Origin: Silene latifolia | Lineage: Eukaryota; Streptophyta; Magnoliopsida; Caryophyllales; Caryophyllaceae | Length of the DNA: 64,000 nt | Assembly: GCF_048544455.1 (NCBI RefSeq) | Contig: NC_133529.1 | Coordinates: forward strand, 57,262,271 to 57,326,270 | Direction of reading: 5' to 3' | Shown: one piece after another, positions 21,101 through 31,280 of the stretch | Layout: each line of letters opens with the position of its first letter | Numbering within the stretch: position 1 is the stretch's first letter | The notes under the pieces: generated by a model | What the model was told of the DNA's origin: nothing | Databases searched by the model: none | Seen by the model: only the letters and a program-made list of their open reading frames with translations | Translations under genes and position numbers: made by a program

Positions 21101-22996
21101 GTAGGGATCATAGTATAAGGGTGCCAATTCGCTTTCTATGACGCTCACGCTTTGGAAGCCCCCAAGTTCATATACGGGATCCGCAAGGACTTGATTGTTC
21201 GACTGTTTTTCGATTATTGCCTTGATAGGTGACGAAGTGATCGTCACTACTTTGCCATTTAGTGGGATCTTGATCTTTTGATGAAGGGTGGATGTTACCG
21301 CTTTGGAAGCGTGAATCCAAGGCCTTCCCAGAAGTATGTTGAATGAAGCTTCAATGTCCACTATTTGGAAGTTAACCTTTCGTTCGATCGGCCCTGTGGC
21401 TATGGTTAGGTTAACAAGTCCTACCACCTTTCGTCGTGTACCGTCATAGGCACGCACACCTTGATTGGTAGGGGTCCAATCCGACTCTTTCATGCCTAGC
21501 TTGTATGCCGTTTTGAGGGGTATGACGTTGACTGCGGAGCCATCATCCACCAAGGTCATTGGTACATTCTTCTTTAGACAAATGATAGTGATGTATAGAG
21601 CAAGGTTGTGACTAGCGCCAAAAGGTGGCAAATCTTCGTCCGAGAAAGTAATAGGATTACTTAGCTTCGGTGATTCTTGGAAGACCAAGTTGACTACATC
21701 TTCAGGAGTGGATTTATGTACTACATTTAGTTTGGCCAAAGCTTGCAGTAAAGCTTGGCGATGTGGGAATGAGCTTTCTACTAATTGCCAGACTGAAAGA
21801 TCAGCCTTTGTCTTATGTAATTGCTTGAGCAAATGATCAGTGGAGTCATCTTCGTTGTCATTTGGTGTGATGACGTTGGTTGGACCATTTTGAGTAGTGC
21901 TTTGATATGGACGACCCGAACGAGTTAGGTGGTCCACATCTTGGTCTTCACCATTTTGGACTATTTCTTTGACTAGGGAGTTTTCAATGAGATACTCGTC
22001 CTCATCATCGTCGGCCCAGACTCCATTGATTGCAGTTAGTTCCCTCATTCTCATTATGTCACCTTCCAGTTGTATGATTTGGTCGACTAGTTTATCAACT
22101 ACGGTGACTACTTCTTGCATAGTAGCGTTTTGAGAGAAGATTAGTGGCATATGTTCTTCGGGTGTTGCGTTGGGATCATGTAAAGTTGTCACCATATTTT
22201 CTAATTCCCAAACTTGTCTATCCACACTCCTTGCCCATGTGATGAAGTCGGAAATGGTAGGGGAGATAGTAGAGTAGAGCCCTTCATTCTCGATTGCATA
22301 AATTTCATTTTCGATTGGAGAAATGAGGTGTGAGCAATCTAAGGTAGATTCATCACTTGTGATCACTAGAACTCCAAGAGGATTCTGAGTGTTGTTGGGT
22401 TTACCTCCCGGTGGTATTGGTAGTCGACCATCTTCAATCATGTCTTGAAGCACGTTTTTCAACTTGTAGCATTTTTCTGTGTCGTGCCCCTTGCCCCTAT
22501 GGTATTCGCAGTACGAATTCTCGTCCCAGAACTTGGACTTCCTTTCGGGTTCGGGAGTAGGTCCAATGGGTTGGAGTTTACCTTGCTTCATTAACCTTTT
22601 TAGAGCGTTGGAGTAAGTGTCCCGAAGATTTGTGAATTTCCTTGGTGGGGTACTTTTCTTGGATGGCTCGAGAAGGTTAACTTCATCGGTCTTGCTAGTA
22701 GAGCCGTATGAACGACTTGTGGAACCTTGATATCCTCGACCTACCGTTTTGGACAAGAGTCCTTTACGGATGTCATCTTCAATCCTTGTCCCTAGTACGG
22801 TTAAGTCCTTGAAAGTTTTGATGTTTTGGTATCTCAAATGATTGGCATAGATGGGTTTGAGATTATCCACAAACTTCTCCACAAGGGTAGCCTCATCCGG
22901 GCATTCAACTAGTTGGGTGCTAGTCTTCCTCCACCTACTTAGGAAGTCGGTGAATCCTTCTTTGTCATTTTGGGTAAGAACCTCTAGAGTACGCAT
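18173..22996 (-). CDS. gag-pol: Tat Gag (C-terminal part)-protease-RT-RNase H-second RNase H
   Basis: A 1607-codon open stretch of one fused gag-pol frame. Its first Met is not the true start; the frame begins at ATG 23590. In order: gag domain (to about residue 110), zinc knuckle CEYHRGKGHDTEKC (about 170), aspartic protease with DDGSAVNVI (about 480) and ILLGRPWIHA (about 560), a Ser/Glu-rich spacer (20460-20490), then RT (about 1040-1230: VPKKDGRIRVCVDFRDLNKA, VMPFGLINAGATYQR, YVDDMIVK). A first RNase H follows near 1345, then a second archaeal-type RNase H (LYFDGASN about 1465, NNAAEYEAC, HGDSSLI, ADALAKLAS about 1580). The double RNase H is the hallmark of the Tat lineage. All catalytic motifs look intact. 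Confidence 0.92.
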   Translation of the reverse strand: MRTLEVLTQNDKEGFTDFLSRWRKTSTQLVECPDEATLVEKFVDNLKPIYANHLRYQNIKTFKDLTVLGTRIEDDIRKGLLSKTVGRGYQGSTSRSYGSTSKTDEVNLLEPSKKSTPPRKFTNLRDTYSNALKRLMKQGKLQPIGPTPEPERKSKFWDENSYCEYHRGKGHDTEKCYKLKNVLQDMIEDGRLPIPPGGKPNNTQNPLGVLVITSDESTLDCSHLISPIENEIYAIENEGLYSTISPTISDFITWARSVDRQVWELENMVTTLHDPNATPEEHMPLIFSQNATMQEVVTVVDKLVDQIIQLEGDIMRMRELTAINGVWADDDEDEYLIENSLVKEIVQNGEDQDVDHLTRSGRPYQSTTQNGPTNVITPNDNEDDSTDHLLKQLHKTKADLSVWQLVESSFPHRQALLQALAKLNVVHKSTPEDVVNLVFQESPKLSNPITFSDEDLPPFGASHNLALYITIICLKKNVPMTLVDDGSAVNVIPLKTAYKLGMKESDWTPTNQGVRAYDGTRRKVVGLVNLTIATGPIERKVNFQIVDIEASFNILLGRPWIHASKAVTSTLHQKIKIPLNGKVVTITSSPIKAIIEKQSNNQVLADPVYELGGFQSVSVIESELAPLYYDPYSNLVVNHMLKTQGYFPGMPLNPTRRNTFAPYKEGNSKRIPLGLGYKPTKEEVLEMLAQVQNRKHVGVQMRPYLPTLNGYFVQEGSLELFHGFPEPWHYLERKLAGIEIFHDCYFIPPETVPCLDEQAVSLLFGEDRFVRAAQDEIIIMILQDDRFNPTALITETNARQQKGWRKSIKWTNNQGRLFNLTTGEGEMFKGEPEDDEFESESESESESREVIRESTPVVIPTPFASPSLASSSHSSSGNAPTTVPSPPLTMDQLASLFQLYSNFNMNKSGSAYSLCYLECNSIYDDTEDDQDPDSIEIPPYVAKEILQEGEGGPVIEDTEPINVGTELEPQELRIRTTLSSTEKADFIDLLNEFKDVFAWSYKDMPGIDRDIAEHKIPIKPGFKPVKQKLRRMRTEWALKIKEEVDKQFKAGFIKVSEYSDWVANIVPVPKKDGRIRVCVDFRDLNKASPKDDFPLPHIDILVDNTADHALLSFMDGYAGYNQIKMAMEDMHKTAFVTQWGTYCYTVMPFGLINAGATYQRTATTLVHDMMHKEVEVYVDDMIVKSKEREGHIANLRKFFARLRKYNMSFNPQKCTFGVTSGKLLGYVVSQRGIEIDPSKIKALIEMPQPQTEKEVREFLGKVQYISRFISKLTMICEPIFKKLKKTDHTMWDDDCQKAFDRIKEILAKPPVLMPPQRDQPLGLYLTVNETAMGAMLAQTVGSEERAIYYLSKKFLEYECKYSQLEKTCPALVWATKKLRHYMLSYSVKIYSKMDPVKYLFEKPVLNGRLARWTLMLSEFDLKYVPLKVIKGRAVAEFFAENPVTDAQTIDTWSFPDEDILQTDVDSWDLYFDGASNLRGFGIGVLLISPEGVHTPIAVKLDFEETNNAAEYEACLIGLQAAVSLGIKNLRVHGDSSLIINQVTGSWKIRSESLAPYQARIDQVAQFFDHVTYLHLPREENQFADALAKLASLINMPDHMVEMPLCIE

Positions 22997-23590
22997 GTTT
23001 ACTTGGATCTCGGCATTATCCGCATATTGTTTAGAGAACTCGATTGCGGCGTCTTCTCAAGTAGCGACCTTCTTGTGATCTAAAGAGTAGAACCATTGCT
23101 TCGGAATGATGTCAAGAGATGAAGGAAAGATCCTTAAGAACATCTCGGGTTTGATGCCTTTGATAGACATGTAATCCTTGAAGGCACGGATGTGGTTCAG
23201 AGGGTTCTCGTGTCCCTTGAACTAAGGGATATCCGTCATATTAAAGTTAGTTGGCAATTTGGAATTGACGGCCTCATACTTGCGATTGTTCTCCCTATAA
23301 ATGTCATCCCCCTTAAGGTACATCAATTGCTCCTCTAAGTATTGGAGTCTTTTCTCAGCTACAGTCATCCCCATGAGAGGTTTTCCATCCTTGGATTCAT
23401 TATCGGAGTCACCTATTACTTCACTTTCATGAGGAGGCAACCTTCCCTCTACGGCATAGATACGGCCTTCGATAAGCTCAAGGCGGTCATAGACTTGGTC
23501 TTGGGTAACTTGCATTTGGCCTAGCGCGGCTAGGATTCGATCATTACCATCTTAAAGTTGGTGGAGGTTTGTTTCGCTGGATCCGGGCAT
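22997..23590 (-). pseudogene. gag: N-terminal Tat Gag with three in-frame stops
   Basis: The start of the gag-pol frame, in phase with 18173-22996. It begins at ATG 23588-23590 (MPGSSETNLHQL). Stops occur at 23552-23554 (TAA), 23222-23224 (TAG) and 23057-23059 (TGA). Between them are a coiled-coil segment (EKRLQYLEEQLMYLKGDD) and the start of the plant gag domain (FKGHENPLNHIRAFKDYM, PKQWFYSL). Each stop is one transition away from a likely Gln or Trp codon. Translation from this copy would stop after 12 codons. Confidence 0.8.
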
Positions 23591-24364
23591 CTTGAAAACT
23601 GGATAAGAGATCGGCGACGAATCAAAACACGATCGACCATTCTAACACACTTGCTAAAAGAAAGAAATGTTTTGACTCGTGAAGTGGATGTGTGCCACTT
23701 GTGTTTGAGTGAGCTTTGAAGAAAGACAAAGTTTTTGAAAATGTGTGTCCTAGTCAACTATAGTGTAGTTGTAGGAGTGGACTCGAAGTGAGGTTTTGAA
23801 ATGGGCTTGTGGCCCGAATTTTGACACGACAAACGGACGGAGTTTTGACCGGATTTTGCGCTAATTGAAAGCCCATTCGAAATTTTGTTTGAAAATGGGT
23901 TTTGATTTTCGAAAAAAATCGTCATGGTTTTGTTTAGAAGTGGTGATCACGTAAGGTACAAACATTTATACAAGCATTATAACGGGATGCTGAGTGCATT
24001 TAAAAGGGTTTTGGTTTAAAGGGTGGGTTGCCATACCGAACCATCAAACCCGAAGTCTGTGGAGAGGCTCGTACCAAACAAGAGTAAGGTCGATTCCTAG
24101 TCCATTTCCTCAAGTAGTGAAGGCCCTTGATACAAACAAGAGTAAGCATCGTGGTATGGATGACGTCAATCGCTATCCATCCTTAGGACCAAATAAGAAT
24201 TAGGACCGTTTAGACGGGACGATTGGTCGAATGGGTTGGGTTGGGCCTAGGAAGGCCGAATAAAATGGTCTAGGAAGACCGAGTTATGAAAACCGACAAT
24301 TGTCTTATACAAACTATTCCCTAACCTTGTTCAAGTTTCACCCTTGCTACACGTAAGTGTATTA
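23591..24364 (-). other. Tat 5' leader
   Basis: Non-coding sequence between the PBS and the gag ATG on the minus strand, about 770 bp. It has no convincing ORF. It contains repeats of a GACCGAGT/GGCCGAAT type near 24235-24295. Confidence 0.6.
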
Positions 24365-24382
24365 TCCCCAGCGGAGTCGCCA
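24365..24382 (-). other. Tat primer binding site
   Basis: On the minus strand TGGCGACTCCGCTGGGGA starts three bases after the 5' LTR. The 3-nt gap, the TGG start and the position are diagnostic of a PBS. I believe the primer is a tRNA-Arg type, as in Ogre-like elements, but cannot check it here. Confidence 0.8.
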
Positions 24383-24385
24383 AAC

Positions 24386-26793
24386 TGTGGACAGCGGGGG
24401 CCCACGGGGGCGCTTGGGAGGAAAAGAGAAACAAGCGTTTGCATTTTTGTTGGAGTCGCCACCAATTTTTATGGGAAATTGGAACCGTTCGAATACCTCG
24501 TGTCATGTCTAGACACAAAGTAAAGACATGAAGACTAAGCAATCGTTACCCTTAGCATTCTATGTCTAGAATGACTCTCGTGGATGCCAATAAACACGGG
24601 TGTTCACAGATATCTGGAGTAAGGGGTGAGGGTACGTATTAGGAAGCTCTTTTGATCGAACACCTAATCCCGCCCGCCTCGATAGCGGCCTCTACTAATG
24701 ATTAGGGAAGTTATTCGTACTTGATATATCGTCGGCTATATGCATGCAATGCAACATCCAAGTTTTAATCCTAGCATGTGAGAATTAAGCTAAGTCGGTA
24801 AACAATTAATTAGCATACAATTAATGTCGAAGTAGGAATTTAATGTTCAATTACATGTGAAAACATTCAAGCAATAAAAGAAATACAATAATTATAAATT
24901 ACAATAATGAAAATTACATTAATTACAACGGATTAGGCGATTTATGTCGAAAATATCTTTAAAACGGATAATTTGAGAAAAAGGAATAAAAGAATAAAAT
25001 TACGAACAGATCAGAAGGCGATAATACGAATAATAGTTGATTAAACATAGACTAATTAAACTAGGTCAAGCAACAACGGAGTTCGGGGACAGAATTCAAC
25101 CCGGAACAGGCGCAGCAGAGCTGCGTCCTTTGGAATAGGCGCAGCAATTGCTGCGTCTGTTCCTGGCCTGAATTCTGGCTGTGAAGCCGGAATTGCGTGT
25201 CGTTAATATTCATTGATGAATTTAATGATCGATTAAAATTATTTACTCGGATGGAAGTGATTAATATGTTATTTACATATGATTGATGGTCATAAACGTG
25301 GATGAGACTAAATTAAATGAATTAAGATGGATAAATTACAGGAGTGAAAGATATTAACAAATGAAACGAATCAAATCAATTAATTAGGTTAGATATGACG
25401 GATTAATGACGAATATGCGATGAATACGACAAAAGACAGATGAAAACTATATCAAAGACGAATTCTAGAAACTCAATATTGATGAATTGAATCTCTATAA
25501 CCCGGAATTGAATTTAATGACGAAAACCCGCAAATATTGGATTATTAGGGATTTAAGTCGGATTTGTGATGACTAAAACATATTAATGATGATGATTATA
25601 ATATACATGTGAATTATATGCTATCATGATGAAGAATTAACAAACAAACGAAACAAATAAAAGAAACTTGACGAATAACAGAGGACGAACGAAGAAGAAA
25701 GGAAGCGAATCGCGGCCTCACGAAGAGGCGCAGCAGAATCGCGCTCCTTCAAGAGGCGCAGCGATTCTTTGCGTCCTTTCTCGACGGTTATCTACTGGAA
25801 ATCCGTAAAAAAGAGTTTTAACAAAGGTTTTAGAAATCGGTTTTAAGAGGTATTTTCGACATAAACCTTACAATTGTGATACAATAATAAAGTACAATAA
25901 ATAAAAGAGAGATTATACACCCTCAGACTTACATGTTTGACGAAACGAGAAGGACTAAGACATCGATTAGTGATGCTCGACGCGAATGTAAAGAAAGTGC
26001 CCTCGTAAGAGGAAAACGATTAAATTAATTAAGTTGATTGATTGTGGAGTTGGTCAAATTGGTCGGTCATGCAAACGAGGCTGGTACTCAGAAGGATCCG
26101 AGCTTACGTGGACGAAAGTTCAAGCACGTAGATGCCAAAAGGTAAGAACAAAGGCCTAGAATGCAAAGGGAGAAGAGAAGGGCGGACACTCGCGTGAGAA
26201 ATATGAGGAGCGAAGGCTCCTATTTATACTAATCACGTGGAGGAATTAGGGTTTCAGAGACTCTTTGGAAGTGAATCTCGGAAAGATATGAAAAAGATAC
26301 GAGAAATACGCAGAAAAGGGCACGGGAAGAGCGCGCATAGCTGCGTCTCTTGGAAGAGGCGCAGACTGCCTGCGTCTGTTCCATGGGGGTTTCTCCTCTC
26401 AAAAGAAAGATTTCCGTGTTTGAGTTATGGTAGGACGGAAATAATTCGATTTTCCTTAATATCTTATGTGAATATTACGGGAAATTGTTTACCAGAAGAT
26501 AAAATTTATGAAATATGGAATAGAAATATCCGGAACATTTCAGAACATTCTGACTCGGGATTTAACGGTTACCAGAAAATGGAGACGGTTTTAGGCCCGG
26601 ACTCCGAATGTACTCTAATTACTGTCAAAACGACCGTATCGGCACGTAGATGACAACTAAGAGGTAGACATTAATATTTGAGCAATCACTTGACGATAAT
26701 CTTACGAATTGTCACAAATCGTTCCGCGTACCAAACATGCGGCCCAATCATCACCGGGTAGTTTGCGGGAGGTGCAGAAATGAGGTATCTACA
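24386..26793 (-). repeat. Tat 5' LTR
   Basis: Read on the minus strand, it starts TGTAGATACCTC (26793 downward) and ends GTCCACA at 24386, next to the PBS. It is 2408 bp. The TATA box is at 26222-26231 (minus strand ATTAGTATAAATAG). It contains GTGGCGACTCC inside U5 (about 24453-24463), as does the solo LTR at 46260-48645. GC-rich motif units occur at 26321-26382, 25721-25780 and 25103-25166. Confidence 0.85.
26180..26382 (-). promoter_or_regulatory. Tat LTR promoter: GC motif, TATA, hairpin, 15-mer
   Basis: In minus-strand order: the GC motif (CAGACGCAGGCAGTCTGCGCC, inside 26321-26382), the TATA box (26222-26235), a hairpin with 6-bp stem (AGGAGC/GCTCCT, 26206-26221), then CGCGAGTGTCCGCCC (26180-26194). 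The solo LTR at 46591-46714 has the same order, a different but paired hairpin and the identical 15-mer. The transcription start should fall at or just after the hairpin. Confidence 0.6.
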
Positions 26794-27297
26794 TTTATAT
26801 GCTCATATCTCATAGCCATAGGTTATAAGGCCCATAACCAGGGCTGTCAAAAGATGACCCGACCCGAAAAATCGACCGAAACCAGTCTAAAAATAACCTC
26901 GAAAGATCCACACTTTTCAACCCAAACCCGAAGACGACCGAACCCGATAATAACTGATATGCGTAAAAGTCGTCACACCCAACCAAAAACAATTTATAGA
27001 AAAAACCCAACGAATAAAGTAGTATAAGTTGGGGTTGAACGCAAGGATGAATGGGTTAATGTTTAGGTCGATTAGAATCCAAATTTAGTCAATTGAAAGT
27101 AGATTTGATTGATACTAAACTAAGGTAAGAACTAGATGCAAAATTAAACTAGGTGGAGATTGTTACAATCAATATAAGGAAAATTAGGGTAGTCGGGTTC
27201 ACCAATGTGGTGTTAGGTCGATCTAGGTCGAGATTAACAAAGAGTTTTGGTAGTGAATAAGTTCTTAGGCCAAGACTAGTCAAGTATGTCACTTTAA
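26794..27297. other. Flank between Tat LTR and LINE
   Basis: No gene is seen. The segment at 26840-26960 (CAGGGCTGTCAAAAGATGAC followed by many CCCGA/CCGAA repeats) resembles the terminal part of plant hAT-type non-autonomous elements. I did not find a matching inverted end, so I do not call it. 27000-27297 may be LINE 5' UTR or older flank. Confidence 0.35.
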
Positions 27298-27377
27298 CTA
27301 TCCCCAAACCTAACCTATCATGTAAGGTCTAACAACAAGCAATGGTGGATTACTAAGCGTGGGAAAAAGGCTAAATT
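27298..27377 (+). pseudogene. LINE ORF1 N-terminal fragment
   Basis: A short open frame (…NNKQWWITKRGKKAK) that reaches exactly to the Copia insertion point. The same frame carries on at 43281 with SSLKEEEEG and the DUF4283 region. No other frame continues across. The frame starts just after a TAA at 27295-27297, so the true ORF1 start is lost or lies nearby. Confidence 0.6.
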
Positions 27378-28657
27378 TGTTGGAAATCTATATCTCATAA
27401 TACAACATATTCTTATATGTTACAATTTAATTTAGTCATAAAACTAAATACAAATCTTATGCATGCAAACATAAATTAAAAGAGAAGAAATCACCAACCC
27501 TTACTATGATAATTTCGATTTTATGGGCACCAACAAGATCTCCTTCTTGTTAGTTCTTGAGCTTTCCAATAATGGATGAACAATATTCAAGTTTAGAATC
27601 TCTCCAAAAAGCATATACCCAAGGTAACCCCTTAAAAGATAAATATTATTTAACTAGAACAATATATATCTTACTAAAAATTGACCCAAAATATTTATAT
27701 TGGTCTCTATTATTTCGGTATAGAGAAGGAATTTTTGGAAGTTATTATCTCTCTAATTTCTCATAAGATGTTAAGAGGAAATTATATTTCTTACTCTAGA
27801 AATATTGTGTGAAGTTGTGAATGAATAAATTAGAGAGAAAAACTCTCTAATTATGGCCTTAGAAAACTGGTTATGGGGAAGTGGCTAGGGCCAATGCATG
27901 ACCAAGATGCTCTTCACAAAATCAACTAGGTGTGCATGGCTATGTATTAAGTCTTATTATTATGCTTTCCACTAAACATAATTAACATAATTTAAACCTA
28001 ATATTCCCTCCTTATTTTCGGCACTTTCATAAAATGGGTGGTCCATTTTATATTTTGTCATTTGTCAATTTGTCATATGTAACATGTTACATGACATGTC
28101 ACAATGTAATGTATTTTTAACATATTAAAAATCAGCGTATTAATAAAAATACGTCATGTACAAAATCGACTTAGTAATTCATAACTACTTGCACCAAAAA
28201 CGATTTACCAATTATAAATCACAACGTCTTGTATTCATAATCAATTATTCATTCAGTTTCAATTGTTTCCGTAAACAATAATTTCATCTAAGCAATAAAA
28301 CAATTCATCACTTAGACCGTGTCTTATCTAATCAAAATTCAATGAGACACGTAAATATTACTTCCAAAATCGTCCGTCAATTTTAAGTAATTTAATTAAC
28401 CCGTATCGACATACGATCAATTAAATAATCAATTAAGAGTGTTACCCTTTAGGTATGACCTACGGGGATCAACTGATCACCACCGTCGCACGATAGTAAT
28501 GTCAAACTCTAGTCAGCCAATCATTACCGATATGTGTGGACCAGTTGACTGTAAAAAAATTACTTCCCACATGTATTCTTAAAATGAGATTTAAACATGT
28601 GATCATCATGATCGACAGTTGTGATCGCATTATTGTCAGAGGACACATATTCCAACA
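27378..28657 (-). repeat. Copia 3' LTR (left copy)
   Basis: 1280 bp, from TGTTGGAAATC to CATATTCCAACA. It is a direct repeat of the split right LTR. It has no insertion at the CTTAG site near 28315-28319, so it shows the empty site for the nested LARD-like element. Confidence 0.85.
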
Positions 28658-28670
28658 ATCTCCCACTTGT
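28658..28670 (-). other. Copia polypurine tract
   Basis: On the minus strand, ACAAGTGGGAGAT directly precedes the 3' LTR TGTTGG. This is the classic plant Copia PPT and fixes the element's orientation. Confidence 0.85.
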
Positions 28671-30229
28671 CCTCGACAAGTGTGCGTCACCAATTCTCTT
28701 GTCCTATTACTATCTCCCACTCAATGCAAGGTGTCTTTCGGGTCGTACTTGCAAGTGATCATATTGAGAGTGGTTTCCTCGATCTGGAGAATAACTGATT
28801 TGACCGGAGTTATCTACCATAGATACCTTCCGAGCGTGGCCACGCATTTCCAGTTCATTAGTCCTCGAGTGGCCTTGAGATATTGTTTTAACCCTGACAA
28901 GGGGGTGGACAATTCCTATCGCACTTATTCCCTTCGACTAGCCAAAGCCATCATAACCCAAAATATGGCCATTTGACCCCATTTACGAAGGTCGTAGTAA
29001 CACAAATCAAAGTTAATCTGAAACTGTGCCACCTTAGGCGAACAGTCTTTAGTCAAAGGAATCGACTCATTAGAATACCATAGTAGCTCTCGCCACGACC
29101 AGGCTATATAAATTTGCCAGAACTCTATAAGCGGTCACTGCCCGACAAAGTGTTCCTAACAGTCTGCCTATGTGATCGACTAGTCATCTCATATGACTCT
29201 ATGGCACTTGAACTTGCCATCAATCGCATCACACTCTAGTCACTTCGAGACGTCACCTCATACAAGTGACTATGGCCGAATACAATGTTCATCCAGGTTC
29301 ACTTTAACGGGGTTCAATATTTTCTCTACAACCCGTTTGGATGTAACAAAGTATAAAAAGCAGTTTTTAGATTTAAAAACTCGAACGACAATTGTGATTA
29401 TCATATGAATAGTCAATACCTGATTACTACTTCATAATTTTATAATCCATTTTCATCTTTATATGTAGTTATTCATCTCAATGCAATTAAAATGACATAT
29501 GACATGACTCATTATGTTTAGCCCATGAGAAGACTTTGGTTAGTAGGTTTTATCAACTTCTTGTACCTTACTCAACCTTACTACATACTCGTTTTCCTTT
29601 GTAATGTATACATTTGCATTACAAAACTTTCTGAGTACGTGTCGAGATCCAATCAAGACATAGGCCCTCTAGCCTTAGAATAGCTCCCACTATTTTCACA
29701 GTGTGCGGGACTCATCCTTCTTGCACATCTCATGATTGCAAGTGTACTCAATTTCCGTTGTAAATATTTCTCATTGTTCTTTATTGCCTAGAACGATTCT
29801 AGAAAATCTATTTCTTAAATAACATAGCCACAATGGTATCTTAACCATCCTAATGTGTTTTGATTATGGTTTTGTCGGAAATCATGCGCAATCTCAATTG
29901 TCAATTGTCACTTGTGTAACACCCTTACACAAAATTGCATTAAAAACACTTTGCATTACATCCTTAATGCTTCTGCAAACACTTAAGGGTAATCTTTATG
30001 GCTTACTTGGTAACTTTTACTTAAATTCGATTTGAAACAATTCATTATACTCATAGTATATGAAGTGTTATACATCATTTCCTATTTAATTGATTCGACA
30101 GCGGAAGCAAATAGAATCAATCAAATATGTTCAATTCGATTGAACTAGTCATGAACCTTATCAACATAAGACTCCTTATATGACATTAATATCATGTGGA
30201 TTTATCTCCATAAATCCGGATATTAAGAT
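28671..30229 (-). pseudogene. Copia 3' coding remnant (RNase H side), decayed
   Basis: By position this should hold the end of RT and the RNase H domain. I cannot read a continuous frame on the minus strand. The stretch is full of stops, and plus-strand ORFs here are chance. Confidence 0.4.
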
Positions 30230-31280
30230 GTATTATTTTTCTCCTAGTCTTAAATCATTCCCAATAATTAATATGTCATCCACATAAAAGACTAATTAAA
30301 ATTTCCGTAACTCCCACTAAACTCCATGTATAAACACAACTTCTCGACTTATCGAGAAAAGTTTTATAACATGATCAAAACATTGATTCCAACTCATTGA
30401 TGTCCTACTTAAGACCCTCTCTTAAGTTTCACATTATCTTAGTATTGCAAGAATCTACAAAACTCAAGACATGTATTGAATACATTCCTTCTAATTGAAG
30501 AAGTGGGTTTTAGATTCACTTGCTATATGTATATCATTATAATGAAACACAATCCTTAAGAAGATCCAAATAGACTTAAGTATTTCAACTAGTGCAAAAG
30601 CCCTTTGCAACCAATCAAGCTTTGATATCTAATAATTCACTTGGAATTTATTTCGGATTTTCATGGCTCTAAGCCTTGTATTGAGTTGTGACTTAAACAC
30701 TCTCATGTAAGTCATATGTTGATTACTTTCCAGAAGTAATCAACTTGAATCAAACAATTTCTTTGTAAGTTTCAAGCTCTTAACTTTCTTAAAAGTAGCA
30801 TGAATTCATCATCTTCAACAAGTGACGAATTTAACCTCCTAGGTTTTGAAGAAACAACGTCTTACACAAAACGTCTCATGTAGCCAAGAAAGACCAGTTT
30901 CTTACGACATAACATTCTTTGTGGCTCTTGAATAATTTCTACCACTCTGTCTTCTAGAAATAAACTTGTATTTTAGAAAGACAGCTTCACGAGCCACAAA
31001 CCCGTTGTACTCGTGATTATAATAAGGAAAAATGAGCATTTATTTCTTTTGAAAAACTTACAAACATGGTACCTAACCATTTCATATCTCATATGATTTG
31101 TTTTAGATTTAGTGGAAAAATAATTTAGAAAAAATGATAAAATCCCCAAAAGGATCAAGTAACTCAAAGTAACTTGATTGAAGTCCAAACCATATCGAAT
31201 AGCGTTTGATTTCTTTATCCAACCACACATTATTTCATAATGCGTGCTAAGAGAGATTAACTTGTGATACTATATCACAT
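30230..31280 (-). pseudogene. pol: Copia integrase C-terminus and RT remnant
   Basis: Minus-strand frames with clear Copia motifs. YVDDILIIGND (RT catalytic box) lies at about 30258-30290. FVAREAVFLKYKF followed by ISRRQSGR, the conserved end of Copia integrase before RT, lies at about 30940-31005. The motifs lie in different frames, with stops between them, so the gene is dead. Confidence 0.7.

Larger units (their letters stand above)
1..26793 (-). mobile_element. Tat-lineage (Retand/Ogre-like) Ty3/gypsy element, 3' end outside window
   Basis: A minus-strand LTR retrotransposon. Reading from the right, it has a 2408-bp 5' LTR (24386-26793), a PBS, a leader of about 0.8 kb, and gag-protease-RT-RNase H-integrase in one continuous frame ending at 5800. 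Two plus-strand genes (PMD and DUF7745-like) lie beyond the end of pol. The second, archaeal-type RNase H domain after the usual one marks the Tat lineage, and antisense extra ORFs between pol and the 3' LTR are known in that lineage. The integrase is split by Athila-1, so about 11 kb of this span belongs to the insertion. The 3' LTR is not in the window, so assigning 1-5799 to this element is inference from order and from a shared promoter motif. Confidence 0.75.

Noticed and set aside
26838..26960. Possible hAT-type MITE end (CAGGGCTGTCAAAA)
   Set aside because: No matching inverted end or 8-bp duplication was found, so I left it as a note in the flank entry.
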